Shown here in pieces: positions 1 through 9,453 of a stretch of 64,000 bases of DNA. The position numbers and the translations under genes were made by a program. The first letter of the stretch is position 1. Each line of letters opens with the position of its first letter. The notes under the pieces were generated by a model. It had not been told where the DNA came from, searched no databases, and was given only the letters and a program-made list of their open reading frames with translations. Source of the DNA: Phymatolithon calcareum (lineage: Eukaryota; Rhodophyta; Florideophyceae; Hapalidiales); contig OZ345352.1 in the NCBI GenBank assembly GCA_977006965.1, forward strand, positions 3,038,001-3,102,000, given 5' to 3'.

Positions 1-1205
1 TCTAAATGAGGAGGCTGGATCAGATTACACTGTACAACAATAAGACTCATAGGCAGGACAATTACAACTAAAAAAGCACAAGACAATTACAACTAAGCCT
101 CGAAAGTATAGTACTTACCGTACGAGACCGTTGGAACAAGGACCCAAAATGTATTCAGGGTCCACAGTAAGAAATATTGGCGAACAATAAGTGCCTCCGA
201 AAAGTTTGTTTATTAAATTTTGTTTATTTCGAAATTGGGAAACAATGCAGATTTAGGTTTTTTCCTGTCGGACCACCAGTTATTTCGAGTGCCTCTCGAA
301 ATCTGGACCAAGGTCGCAACATCTACCACATCATGTCGTTCCAACGGCAAGGAAGTGAGGTTAACAATTTTCTCGTAGAACTCTCTCTGGCTTTGAGGCT
401 ATTAATTTAGAAATTAGAGGGCAATTGCCCATTCTAAGAGATGAACTTCAAAAGGTTTATGCACGTGTCTTCTGCCGATGGGGCCCCACCCCACCCTCTT
501 ACAGTATTTAAATTCAATAAACCTTTAATTTTGGTTTAATTTAGTGAGATTCCGTATAGAGAATTATTCCAAATGATAAGGTTTTGCGTTGTGTCGGGCT
601 TTCAAAAATATAACCAAATATAACGTGCACACCGTGACCTCAACATGTTCGTTCGTGCTGAACATCGAGATTATTCTGAAAACCAGCTGCAGCTGAGTTG
701 AATTATTCATGAATCGATCGCTGATCGTATGCATCACGCCAGCCGCCAAGCCACACAAGATCTTTCAATCATTGCCTCTCGCGAAGCATGCCGAAGAATT
801 TACAACATCCAAAGTCGTCACTGTTCCGGAGCCCCATGGACGACATTCACGAAATCCCAAGTCTTCGACCACCAGAACTTCTTTCCAGCGCATGTCTCCA
901 GTTTCCTCAATTTTCACCTACGCAACCTGTACAGTAGTGCGGCACAATGACCGACAGACATGCCTTCAGCGCTCTGTATTCAGGGGTAAGTCTCTGCCAC
1001 ACGCACTCTCTGCAACCGGGGAATACCCGCGCCAACGCTGTCGCGGTAGACAAATTCCCATCTGTCGCACGTCGCCGCGCCCGAAGATGCCGCAATCAGG
1101 AGGCTACAATCGTGCCAAATAATAGCCATCATCAGGCGGATCTGTGCTCGTTCCGCTATGTCACATGCAACCTTCCTCGTCACAACCGTCCGCTCGCCCA
1201 CGGCG
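1..1205. other. Intergenic DNA left of the RBR cluster
   Basis: I see no convincing gene here; the short open frames have no recognisable motif. Positions about 500-690 resemble the interior and right part of the TA-flanked MITE at 35159-35556: an AT-rich stretch with tttaatttt, then gtgacctc, then cgagattattctgaaaa. It is therefore probably a decayed copy. The right part of the interval is the 3' flank of the minus-strand RBR gene that ends at 1206. Confidence 0.5.
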
Positions 1206-2147
1206 CTACCGTCCAAACAGTCCACATCTGCAATTCGGCCTTCCATGTGCATTCGACCCAGTCCCCACCCTGAGCGACAGATACTCCTTCCCACACTTGT
1301 GACAAAACCCACAACCACATCTACATCTAACAAAGTAACAATCCTCCTTCCGTCTATCAATCATCGCCTTACATTTCGGACATTCCATCCACATCTTCTT
1401 CTTCGCCAATTGCACAAAAGCATCCGTCCCCTCTCTCTCACTTCCATACTGCACGCACGTCCTTCCCTCATGCCACAACACCTTACACTGCACACAAGTA
1501 TCCTTCCGACAATTCGGACAAGTGACGCAAAACTCGTTCTGCAATCCCTTCAACGCCGGATCATCCACCCAATCAAACGGCGTATTACACTTGGCATTCG
1601 CACAATACCTCATCCTTGCAAAATGCTTATTCTCCAACACAAGCCGCTCCAGTGCGCTGTGCGCCTCGCCGACACCCGAGAGGACGGCGAGACATTGCTG
1701 CGGGTCCAACTCGGCAGGCGCGGCGGTCGAAGAGGCGCGGCACTGCGGGCAGAGAAAGGGGTACTGACGGGTTTCGGTGGCTATTATGGAGAGATGCTGA
1801 CGCATGCAGGGGGTGCAGAAGGTGTGCCCGCAGGTGGAGGAGAGGAAGCGGTCGGCGGTTGCAGTCTGTTCTAGGCAGATGGAGCACTTTGTCGTGGAGG
1901 GACCTGCACGTGAAGGGATGGTGTCTTGCCGGGCGAGCATGTGGGCGAAGGTGGCGTCGCGGGCGACAGCCAGTTCGGCGTCGGTCATGTGACAGGCTGT
2001 GGAGAGATCGTATAGGGTTGCAGCGTCAGGACCTAGGGAGATGTCGAGAAGGCTGTCTGGTGATACTTCGCCGGCTCCAGCTTCGCGGAGTTGCATGCGT
2101 ATTGCCTCGAGGAAATCGCGCTGCTCGAGGGAGGAAGGGCCTGCCAT
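1206..2147 (-). CDS. RBR (RING1-IBR-RING2) E3 ubiquitin-protein ligase, copy 1
   Basis: This 313-residue protein has the full RBR architecture. RING1 runs from C88 to C136 (CSIC, CGHTFC, CPQC). The IBR is at about 180-231 (YCANAKC, CPNC, CVQC, WHEG). RING2 is at C256-C285 (CPKC, RCRCGC, FCHKC). C270 lies where parkin and HOIP carry the catalytic cysteine that accepts ubiquitin from E2, so ligase activity is plausible. RBR enzymes take ubiquitin as a thioester before passing it to substrate in the cytosol or nucleus; substrate and partner E2 are unknown. The N-terminal 85 residues (MAGPSS.EERDFLEA, then DISTACDMT-like) are shared with the three downstream paralogs and are not a domain I know. 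The start was chosen because all four copies begin MxGxSS at the same place. It is the first of four tandem minus-strand paralogs and has the conserved upstream block at 2262-2531. Confidence 0.93.
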   Translation of the reverse strand: MAGPSSLEQRDFLEAIRMQLREAGAGEVSPDSLLDISLGPDAATLYDLSTACHMTDAELAVARDATFAHMLARQDTIPSRAGPSTTKCSICLEQTATADRFLSSTCGHTFCTPCMRQHLSIIATETRQYPFLCPQCRASSTAAPAELDPQQCLAVLSGVGEAHSALERLVLENKHFARMRYCANAKCNTPFDWVDDPALKGLQNEFCVTCPNCRKDTCVQCKVLWHEGRTCVQYGSEREGTDAFVQLAKKKMWMECPKCKAMIDRRKEDCYFVRCRCGCGFCHKCGKEYLSLRVGTGSNAHGRPNCRCGLFGR

Positions 2148-2261
2148 TCGAGGGTGAGTCTGGCGGGGATGTGGGTCGCGGTTGAGTCGAGAGAAATGAA
2201 AGTGTAGGGGTGCAAGATTTCAAGCTTGTCGAGCTACTGTAGATGGCGAAATTTATAATCA

Positions 2262-2531
2262 GTAACAATTCAGAGGGCATGAAGGAATGAGGAGACGATA
2301 ACAGTGCGTGATGTAAATTAATCAAGATTGGCTTTTTTGGTAAAATTAGAGTAATCTTGTTAGCAAAAGGCAATTGTGAAACTGCTACGCTTCGTCGTTC
2401 TACAGCCTTCAAACCCGATTTGCATGTACAGTTGTATCTGTCATCATTTATCGTGAAGCGGAGGCCTATGTTTCACTTCTTGACTCGCGGGCTCGCTTAT
2501 GACCAAAATTCAAGAGCGAAAGCTTTGTCCG
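2262..2531 (-). promoter_or_regulatory. Conserved upstream block of RBR copy 1
   Basis: This block begins 115 bp upstream of the ATG and is shared in order and spacing with copies 3 and 4. Landmarks on the plus strand are gtaacaattcaga at 2262, ttttttggtaaaatta at 2333, ctgctacgcttcgtcgtt at 2382, then ttcacttcttgac, a cgggctcgctt stretch and a gcgaaagctttgtcc end. Conservation outside coding sequence may be promoter function or simply a duplication unit carried with each gene. Confidence 0.6.
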
Positions 2532-3001
2532 GAAGAGAGAGATACGAATGCAATGTCGAAAGAGACGCAGCTACAATCATCACACAAGTACTTTAGAGTC
2601 AGTGCTGATGAATAACTACTGGAGGATACGAAAGTTGGACCAGTTGGGGTTAATAATATGCCAGTACAGATCAGAAAAAAAAATCGAAAGCGCTTTCGTG
2701 GAACAAGAATTCTTGAACAACTCATAAGTTGAGGACAGCACGAACATCCCTCAGGGCACCCTTTCAAAAGAAGCAAAGAAAGTTCAGCCCACATCGAGGC
2801 ACGAATTTCATATCCAATTTTTTCCTCAGCTCTCGCTCAAATGCCCGGAAGCGTAGAAAATAATTTCGACCTATGAAGTATATCTCCAATGTACAGTATT
2901 ACTGCAGTAGTATTACGTCGGAGAATTTGTATCTCAGCTGAGATTCTGCATCTCAGCTTGCACAACAGTTCAAATATACAGTATGTCCAGCATTTTTTCT
3001 G
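2532..3001. other. Intergenic spacer
   Basis: No gene is supported. The stretch contains three TACAGTA/TACTGTA heptamers (near 2896, 2977 and, just past the left TIR of the next element, 3106) and otherwise looks unremarkable. Confidence 0.4.
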
Positions 3002-3031
3002 GAGGAAATTCACTACATGGCCACCCCTCTC

Positions 3032-3360
3032 GTAATTAAAAATGGATTTATTGAGAAGGTATCATGTGTCCCAACTGGAGAAAAGTCGGCACCTTTCTAG
3101 GCATACTGTATTCTATTAGCATTGAAAATTCAGCTTCCTTAATCGAAATTACATAGAATCACGTCAATGGCTCTAGCTACGTCAATCTCCTCTACCGGGG
3201 TCCATGAAGGCTTCTTCAGAATTCTGTTGACTGTTTCAACTGTCCGTGATCCTTGACTGCCCATTTCTTCAATTAACTTCGGGGGGTTTCTCGGAAAATG
3301 GCCTACAAACCACCTTGCCCAAAGAATTCTGTATCTGCTTTCTTTCATCCTCACTGCGTG
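3032..3360 (-). mobile_element. Short retroposon with 14-bp target duplication
   Basis: The 14-mer tggccacccctctc occurs at 3018-3031 and again at 3361-3374, directly flanking this 329-bp insertion inside the left end of the TIR element. Read on the minus strand, the insertion starts with gcagtgaggatgaaagaaagcag-like sequence, encodes the reading frame below, and ends with an AATAAA signal in ccttctcaataaatccattt. A related copy is at 56247-56550 (plus strand), and the last ~33 nt also end the repeat at 9454-9766. A target duplication of this length fits LINE-driven insertion. Confidence 0.75.
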
Positions 3361-3390
3361 TGGCCACCCCTCTCCAAACCTACTACTCAC
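3139..3390 (-). pseudogene. ORF in short retroposon, unknown family
   Basis: The frame encodes up to 83 residues, but only the part from about RMKESRYRILWARW onward lies in the insertion; the first residues come from the host element. The segment FPRNPPKLIEEMGSQ is repeated almost exactly in the plus-strand frame at 56253-56456 (FPRNPPTLIEEMGSQ). Differences between the two copies leave the frame open over this stretch, which hints that the parent protein is real. I recognise no domain. This is probably the 3' end of a longer coding sequence mobilised as a truncated copy. Confidence 0.45.
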
Positions 3391-3585
3391 CCCTAGCCAA
3401 GCGTACCATCATAACTTACCCTAACCAAAACTACTATTCATCTGTTTGTCAAAGCAATCTATGCGACAGTGAAATTCATTGCGCGCGCTACTCTCTGTGC
3501 CTTAGATCCTCGTCGCAAGTAGCACTCCGTCATCGCAAGCGGTAAGTTCAATGATCATAGACTGAGTCGCTCTGTCGATGTGTTT

Positions 3586-3819
3586 TCATTTCGCCTCGAC
3601 AGAGTTGTGGATGTTGGGCCTCCCGCATGTCTGCGAAAAGTGGCCAGTGTTTCCGCACGAGGAGCAGTGACGGGACCTCATTTCAGACCGCAAGTAGGGC
3701 TTCTTGCGTTTTGCGGCCCGGCTTAGCCACAAGGTCAAACGGCACCAAATCATCCTGTATGAGCTGGTCTCCAGTGACTGCAACACGCGTGCATGCTGCT
3801 TGGCCCACGTTTTCAACAT
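3586..3819 (-). pseudogene. Zinc-knuckle (CCHC) protein fragment of TIR element copy A
   Basis: The 77-residue frame carries a perfect retroviral-type CCHC knuckle, CSSCGNTGHFSQTC (C-x2-C-x4-H-x4-C), followed by GRPNIHN. Such knuckles are typical of Gag-like nucleic-acid-binding proteins. Upstream on the same strand, up to about 4040, further codons match copy B (a stretch like LQVGDYAGSSFD) but lie in other frames, so the gene is broken. The parent protein was probably about 230 residues. The rest of the fold is not recognised. Confidence 0.55.
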
Positions 3820-4087
3820 CCATACGTTCCCGAACTATTGCTTGTTCCACCGGTCGAAAGACACCCGATTCTGCACCAAGCGCCTAGAAGCGTACAAAAG
3901 TGCAGCGATCACTTGTTGCGCTTCGCCACGAGGTGGGCCTTGCCCATCGACGTTTTGTGGGAGATCACGACGTTGACAACGCCGTCAAAGCTTGATCCAG
4001 CGTAGTCGCCCACCTGTAGCACAAGCTCCTTCATTTCCATGATTTCAGAGTGGTTAGTGCGGGAGAGCTGTGAGTTGAGCGTAGCAG

Positions 4088-4128
4088 ACGAATACGACGA
4101 CGTGCTTACAGTGCGCCGTCGTATTCGT
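4088..4128. repeat. Inverted repeat inside TIR element
   Basis: Perfect 12-bp arms, acgaatacgacg at 4088-4099 and its complement at 4117-4128, surround a 17-nt loop. The same site in copy B (about 42530-42575) is decayed. Confidence 0.6.
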
Positions 4129-4201
4129 AACGGATGAGTAGTAGGTTTGGATAGGGATGGCCATGTAGTGAATTTTTCCCAATTTTGGTGGCCATATAGT
4201 T

Positions 4202-4237
4202 AATTTCCTCATTTTTTTTATAAAAAATGAGGAAATT
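4202..4237. repeat. Head-to-head TIR ends
   Basis: Perfect 16-bp arms (4202-4217 and 4222-4237) face each other across 4 nt. Each arm contains the gaggaaatt end of the TIR element, so this looks like the right end of copy A abutting an inverted second end. Beyond it lies a short palindrome, aggggaatgttcccct, and a gaattcactact stretch that again resembles the TIR. Confidence 0.55.
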
Positions 4238-4238
4238 T

Positions 4239-4590
4239 AGCAGGGGAATGTTCCCCTGAATTCACTACTGTATATAAAAAAACATCGACATATTCTTGAG
4301 CTGTGCTGAGCGGTCAGTAGCTCTCGAGGCGAAGCTGGAAAGGCAAAACCATTTCAGGTAGCATGAGGACGATGTGCATCTCGAAATGGATATACGAACC
4401 CCTCCGAGTTTACAGAAGCGACCCATAAGCTGTCCAAAATACGACTACTTTCATACTTGCTGTTTTCAATCAGGTGATTAAACTATTATTGATGCCTAAC
4501 TCTGTTTAATGTTCATCACTATGATAATACACATCTCGTCCACACTGCAATGGAGAAAGAAGCCGCACAGACTTGTCTTGGTAGACATGT
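4239..4590. other. Intergenic spacer
   Basis: Nothing gene-like is supported in this interval, which is the 3' flank of RBR copy 2 and the outer flank of TIR element copy A. Confidence 0.4.
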
Positions 4591-5517
4591 TCACCCCTGT
4601 CGACGAGGTCGTCGCGCACGAGGACGCCGCGACCACATGTCTACAACCTTGCCAAGATACGGAATCCGAAGCACCGGGTGACCCCTTCCTCGCGCAGGAG
4701 CCTCACGTGCAACATTCCTCGCCCCCTCATTCGCACGTTGACCATCAGCTACAGCCGGTCCTCCCTGATTTTCGTACAACACAGCAAGTACCAGAGGGTC
4801 AATCTCCTCCTCTCCATCACCCAGCCCTGCACCTGCCCCGTCCTTCTCGGCGACATACTGCTCGCAACTTCGGCCCTCGTGCCATTGCACTTTACACTGC
4901 ACGCAAGTGACCTTCGAACAAGAAGGACAAGTAACCCTAAACTCGCCACTGAAACCGCGAACAGCAGGGTCGTCCACCCAGTCGAATGGCGTATTGCACG
5001 CCGGATTCGCGCAATAACGCTTACATTTCATATGCTTCTTCTCCAATACAAGGCGGTTTAGAGCGCCGAATGCCGCTCCATTTCCCTCCAGGACGGCGAG
5101 ACAGTCCTGCGGATCCAGCTCCGCGGGCGGTCCTGCGGCTGTTGCTTCGCACTTCGGGCACGGGAGCGGATACTGGTGCGTCTCGGTGGCGATTTTGACG
5201 AGATGCTGACGGATGCACGGCTGACAGAACGAATGGCCGCAATTAGAGGGGAGAAAGCATGCGTCCGCATGGGTCATTCCGTCACAGAGGGAGCACTTTA
5301 TAAGTGGATTTGCGAGGTTTGGCTTCGCGTCCATGTGATGACCCGGTGGCGACTGCGGTCTCGGATTGGAGGACGGTCCCGCGGAATTACGTCTATCTGG
5401 CTGGGCGAGCATGCGAGCGATTTCGAGGTCGCGCGCACGGGCGAGATATTCGTCTTCGCAGAGTTGCATCATGGCTTCGAGGTAGTCGCGCTCCTCGAAT
5501 GATGAACGGCCCGCCAT
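4591..5517 (-). pseudogene. RBR-family gene copy 2, lacking RING2 (probable pseudogene)
   Basis: The 308-residue open frame keeps RING1 (C75-C123) and the IBR (about 169-218; YCANPAC, CPSC, CVQC, WHEG). Straight after CEQYVAEKDG it jumps into an acidic tail (EEEIDPLVLAVLYEN) that matches the C-terminal tail of copy 3 beyond RING2. About 80-90 residues with the catalytic cysteine are therefore deleted in frame. It also lacks the N-terminal DISTAC-like segment and ends in an unrelated arginine-rich stretch. Without RING2 it cannot form the ubiquitin thioester, though it could still bind an E2. Its upstream DNA resembles the paralogs only for about 45 bp. Loss of the shared upstream block suggests a dying copy, but the long open frame leaves a dominant-negative or scaffolding role possible. 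Confidence 0.8.
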
Positions 5518-6190
5518 TCACGAACGGGAGAGACCAACGGTCGTTGGTCCCGGTTGCGTTCTAAGGAATGAGATTCCCAGATCAAATGGCCGGTCGTTTT
5601 GTGTTGTGCAGCTCTAGCTGCACTGTAACTATGTAGTTATAACGTAGCTAGTGTAGAATTGTTTCAATAGATCGAAAATCTCCAGATTAATCTGAAACTG
5701 AATATTTACAGAACTTCTCAGTAGGGCGCGCTCCGATTGGGCTAGGGGCTGAGAGAAAATATGTCAGATAAGCAAAAAATTAGAACGGACCTGAAATAAT
5801 AATAAGTACAGTAGATGTTTTTCGTAAGCGGGCACGGAGGACCAGGCCCGAGTGGGTACAATAGGGCCCGAGAGCCTAGCCCGAATGTGCTATTGTACCC
5901 ACGAGGGCCTTGTCCTAGTCCGTCCTACATTCTCTTTTCATGTCCGTTTATTGTAAACATTTGACTTGTTTTTGGATAAGCGGGCAAATACACATTGAGC
6001 GAAGTATTACTTTATTGTTAATAGATTTTCTGGATTGGGTTTCATCCAAAGGTGTTTGTACCGTTAATCTCATCCTTGACTGTGAGAAATCAATCATCAG
6101 ATTATATATCAAAGTTTGGGAGCTGCAGTGGTGAAAAGAATGGCTTACGCAAACTGGAATTTTTTAATGCGATTAGAGTGCGTTTGACGC
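5518..6190. other. Intergenic DNA upstream of RBR copy 2
   Basis: The first ~45 bp resemble the 5' leaders of the other RBR copies; the rest does not. None of the landmarks of the shared upstream block is found. A foldback lies at 5839-5915. No gene is supported. Confidence 0.4.
5839..5915. repeat. Foldback with 26-bp arms
   Basis: Arms 5839-5864 and 5890-5915 match at about 23 of 26 positions, with agtgggtacaatag as the longest identical part. The 25-nt loop is GC-rich (cccgagagcctagcccg). It may be a small MITE or a structured RNA; no target duplication was seen. Confidence 0.55.
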
Positions 6191-6290
6191 TTGGCGTCGA
6201 AATTAGTCACAAGCGCCTTCCTGCAAATATTCCTGAAGAGTGATTTTACTGGACCACCACAACACAAAATTCCAGATATCGTTGCCGTAA

Positions 6291-6717
6291 TTGTCACCAC
6301 TGCAGATATTCACTACCGGCGATCCAACAAGGTCCTGGTTTTTGGTTCACAGAGGCATCCCCACAAGGATCCCCCTTGAGTCCAACGATGTATATCATTT
6401 TCATGGATTTGATTGCAACCAAGGTTTTAACGTGTACAGCTCGAGAGTTAGCGGAAACGGAAGATCCCTTTCGACTGTCCCGCAGCCATTCCAGAAATCC
6501 TTCAACCACCAAGGTGACAGCACCGCCTACAAGCTAAGTCCAACACAGCTCGAAATCAGATTCGGAGAACAGGTTCCACAATACATGTCCACACTGGAAG
6601 ATATTTTGAGCAAGGCCTTTCTCAATGACAAAGAAGTCACTGATGCATAACAAACCCTAGCTGAATTAAATTTGTTTAGCATCCAGTTGAAGTTGGAGAT
6701 GTTTGTGTATTAACATG
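6291..6717 (+). pseudogene. Decayed copy of a three-member small protein family
   Basis: The frame from 6291 has a stop at 6648-6650 but continues in homology past it. The pattern FGEQVPQYMSTLEDIL, stop, LAELNLFSIQLKLEM corresponds to FGTRAREHMETLERTL ... LDELLLFSKTLIERM in the retroposed ORF at 63154-63636 and to FGDTVPILMSNLEEYL ... LDKLLFFTIVFYDDM at 39624-39881. The upstream part of the frame has no clear match. This is a nonsense-mutated copy of a dispersed family whose function I do not know. Confidence 0.45.
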
Positions 6718-6840
6718 CAAACAATGATTTATTGGCTAGACGTATTCCACGACCTGATTAACTTCCCACTAATTGGTTAAGGACCAGACGTAGGTAACTT
6801 CTAGCCGCATCTCACTCTAGACGCAAGTCTGGAAATTGCA

Positions 6841-6890
6841 AAGTTGCCCCAAGCGTCTGCTGATGCGATGGTAACGTTTAAAAATCTCCA
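6841..6890 (+). repeat. Dispersed repeat end (ttgccccaagcgtctgc type), copy 1
   Basis: Contains gttgccccaagcgtctgc, then gatgcgatggtaac and aaaatct. Related copies are at 19451-19500 (minus), 56134-56184 (minus) and 60003-60054 (plus). Most carry AATAAAAATCT or a close variant just after ggtaac, so this may be the polyadenylation end of a retroelement or LTR. Confidence 0.5.
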
Positions 6891-7079
6891 TTTCCTCGCT
6901 TTCTTCTTCCGACTAATTCGACCTGGTGGAGGAGAAACAAGTTAAGCAATATAAGAAGAATTTTCTTTCAATTTCAAAATAATTATTCAGTATATATCGG
7001 TCCTAGTTCACGTTTTCTTACGCTGCTGACGTGAAAGGAGCTTGTATTTGCCCCGCTACTCAATTTACGCAGCAGTGGA

Positions 7080-7119
7080 TGTGTTGTACACTATAAACAT
7101 GTTTATAGTGTACAACACA
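7080..7119. repeat. Perfect 40-bp palindrome
   Basis: The two 20-bp halves (7080-7099 and 7100-7119) are exact reverse complements with no spacer; the half-site reads tgtgttgtacactataaaca. Such a spacerless palindrome is cruciform-capable and normally unstable. There is no gene in the surrounding 6900-7540 stretch. Confidence 0.85.
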
Positions 7120-7542
7120 ATATAGGTGTACGCATCCAAATTGTACTGTACTTTGGAATGATTGGTCAGGAAAGCTTTACATTAATCTAACTGTCGCGTC
7201 ACTCCAAAAATACACTAACGTGTATCATCAAAGCAACGCATCTGTTGCCATCAATAAAGTTCGTGCATTCCTCGTTAACTTGATCGCCGAATGTAGAATA
7301 TCCTCGATTTTCAGAATACATGGGGCACTCCTGCATACGATATCTCTAAAAACTTATCTGAACTTTAAGGTTCGCAGAAAACTCGATATCTGTACAACAT
7401 AATTGATTAGATGATTATACAGAGCTTAGCAGTAGTCGGGCCCATGTTGCCAATTGGCGGATTGAAAATATCCGTAATCCGCTCTATAAAAGTTGTTTCG
7501 AGACAAATTTTCAATACAAATTTGAGGGTCTTTCCTGTCAAC
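7120..7542. other. Intergenic spacer 3' of RBR copy 3
   Basis: AT-rich with no supported gene. It forms the 3' flank of the minus-strand RBR gene ending at 7543. Confidence 0.4.
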
Positions 7543-9006
7543 CTATTTTTCAGCTTTAACAATTTTCAATTTCAAACCTTTGAGAAATGAACTAAAAGTC
7601 CCATTTCCCGAACGTTTCGGCAACTGAGAAGACCTCCGCAAGGATCGTACAAGAGTGCCGAGTCTAGTAGGAACAGACACCCGCTGGACCTGGACTGGTT
7701 CTGGTTCGTGAGGGACAACATTTGGAGCCACAACCTCATCCGCTTGTTCACCATTAGCTGCAGCCAGCTCTTCCTGCCTTTCAAACGAAAGAGCAAGTAA
7801 CTGAGCGATTTCTAGATCATTATTAGCTGCACCTAGCTCTTCTTGGGCAAGCAAAAGACAAAGTATCTGAGCCTCTTCTTGATCATCATTAGCTGCAACC
7901 GGCTGTTCATGGTTTTCATGCAAAAGACCAAGTAGCTGAGCGTCAACCTCTTCCTCTTGGTCACCGTCATTTGCAGCTGGCTCTTCGTCGTTGCCAACTA
8001 AACGGGCATCATTCTGAACCACAACCTCGTCCGCTTGATCACCATTAGCTGCAGCCGGCTCTTCGTCGTTGCGAAACAATCCACATGTGCAATTCGGGAT
8101 TCCATGCGCGTTATTGGCCGTTTCCTCAAGAGATAAATACTCCTTGCCACAGTTGTAGCAAAACCCGCATCCACACTTGCACCTGACAAAGTCGCAATCT
8201 CCCTTCTGACGCTCAATCGTAAGTTCGCATTTCGGGCATGCTTTCCACGCCTCCTTCCTTGCTAGATTTGCAAATGTATCCGTACCTTCTTTCTCTGCGA
8301 CACACTGCTCGCAAGTTCGGTCGACGTGCCATTGCACCTTGCAATTTACGCAAGTTTCCTTGTTACAAGAAGGACAAGTAACCCTAAACTTGTCAACGAC
8401 CGGAACAGCAGGGTCGTCGACCCAATCGAACGGCGTAGAGCACGCCGGATTCGCACAATACCGGATATGTGCGATATGTTTCCTCTCCAATATAAGGCGT
8501 TCTAAAGCGCCATGTGCCGCTCCAGTTCCCTCCAAGATGGCAAGACATCTCTGCGGATCCAACTCCGCTGGCGGTCGTGCGGCTATTGCCTTGCACTGTG
8601 GGCATATGAGCGGAAACTGGTGAGTATCGGTGGCGATTATTTCGAGATGTCGCCGCATGCATCGCTTGCAGAACGAGTGGCCGCACTTGGAGGAGATGAA
8701 ACGGTCGATGGTCGGGGTTGCGTCCATACAGATGGTGCAATTTGTGGAGGACGGTCCCGCCGGCACATGTTCACCATCTTGTCGGGCCCTAAAATGGGCT
8801 ATCTCGAGGTCACGAGCAGTGGCAAGTTCAGCGGCCGTCATGTCGCACGCCGTGGATATATCGTACATCGTAGGCGGGTCCGGCTCAGAATGTAGTGACA
8901 TGTCGAGAAGGTTGTCCGGCGACACTTCTCCGGCTCCATGTTCGCGGAGTTGCATGCGCACAGCTTCGAGGTAGTCGCGCTCCTCGACGGTCGAAGGGCC
9001 TGTCAT
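7543..9006 (-). CDS. RBR E3 ubiquitin-protein ligase, copy 3, with repeated acidic tail
   Basis: At 487 residues this is the longest of the four. RING1 is C90-C138, the IBR about 184-232 and RING2 C257-C286, with the catalytic-position cysteine at C271 (KGDCDFVRC). After GLFRNDEEP the protein continues into a tail of about 120 acidic residues made of imperfect repeats (NDEEPAA, ANGDQADE, then three units like AQLLGLLHEN, AQILCLLLAQ and AQLLALSFERQ). These amphipathic units resemble ubiquitin-interacting motifs in character, but the conserved alanine four residues before serine is missing, so I do not call them UIMs. The C-terminus is basic (VPTRLGTLVRSLRRSS). The tail is probably ancestral because copy 2 keeps a piece of it. 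The shared upstream block is at 9121-9376. Confidence 0.93.
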   Translation of the reverse strand: MTGPSTVEERDYLEAVRMQLREHGAGEVSPDNLLDMSLHSEPDPPTMYDISTACDMTAAELATARDLEIAHFRARQDGEHVPAGPSSTNCTICMDATPTIDRFISSKCGHSFCKRCMRRHLEIIATDTHQFPLICPQCKAIAARPPAELDPQRCLAILEGTGAAHGALERLILERKHIAHIRYCANPACSTPFDWVDDPAVPVVDKFRVTCPSCNKETCVNCKVQWHVDRTCEQCVAEKEGTDTFANLARKEAWKACPKCELTIERQKGDCDFVRCKCGCGFCYNCGKEYLSLEETANNAHGIPNCTCGLFRNDEEPAAANGDQADEVVVQNDARLVGNDEEPAANDGDQEEEVDAQLLGLLHENHEQPVAANDDQEEAQILCLLLAQEELGAANNDLEIAQLLALSFERQEELAAANGEQADEVVAPNVVPHEPEPVQVQRVSVPTRLGTLVRSLRRSSQLPKRSGNGTFSSFLKGLKLKIVKAEK

Positions 9007-9120
9007 TCAGAAAGGGGCGGGCCCAGCTGTGGAGGCGCAGGTCACGGTTGGGCTCCGAGTCTCAGCCTGTGCTTGATGAAAGGTACGCGTCAAGCTTTGC
9101 CGCTGTAGAATTTACATACA

Positions 9121-9376
9121 GTAACAATTCAGAGCTTGAGGACGGGGGGGGGGGGGGAGATGGGAGGGCAATCATGTGCTGTATAATGTATGGAGCAAGA
9201 TTCTCTTTTTTGGTAAATTAGGTAAAACTGGTACGGACAACAATGACGATTGACACCTACAGGTGTACAGTATCACTCAGTTATGGTAAAGAAGCTAATT
9301 ATGCACTCACTTGAGCATTCTTAACTTGCGGATTCTCGCTTGTTATCACCAAACTTCAAGAGCGAATGCATTGTCC
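9121..9376 (-). promoter_or_regulatory. Conserved upstream block of RBR copy 3
   Basis: Starts 115 bp upstream of the ATG, the same distance as in copy 1, with gtaacaattcagag, then cttttttggtaaatta, ggtaaaac, tatggtaaag, a cttgcggattctcgcttgtt stretch and gcgaatgcattgtcc. A run of 14 G at 9144-9157 interrupts it and is absent from the paralogs; it may alter spacing or be prone to length change. Confidence 0.6.
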
Positions 9377-9453
9377 AAACAGGAAAGCGACGAAAATAAA
9401 ATGGAAGAACGGGACAAGAGAGTTGTGCATTCCGCTACCTACCGTAATGGCAA

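Larger units (their letters stand above)
3002..4210 (-). mobile_element. TIR element with zinc-knuckle gene, copy A (interrupted)
   Basis: The left end is gaggaaattcactacatggc (3002) followed by cacccctctc. The right end, about 4187-4210, is the approximate inverted repeat (ggtggccatatagtt then aatttcctc). An inner second copy of the right end, ggccatgtagtgaattttt, lies at about 4158-4176. The body from about 3361 onward matches copy B at 41782-42668 over roughly 850 bp. It encodes a minus-strand protein ending in a CCHC zinc knuckle. The left end is split by a 329-bp retroposon at 3032-3360. I see no clear duplication of the target at the outer ends, so element class is open: a DNA transposon derivative or a non-autonomous composite. 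Confidence 0.65.

Noticed and set aside
6361-6420. Reverse-transcriptase-like PQGSPLSPTMYIIFMD in one frame
   Set aside because: A single short motif in a frame different from the family homology at 6291-6717, with no YxDD or other RT motif around it. I treat it as coincidence unless a search shows more.
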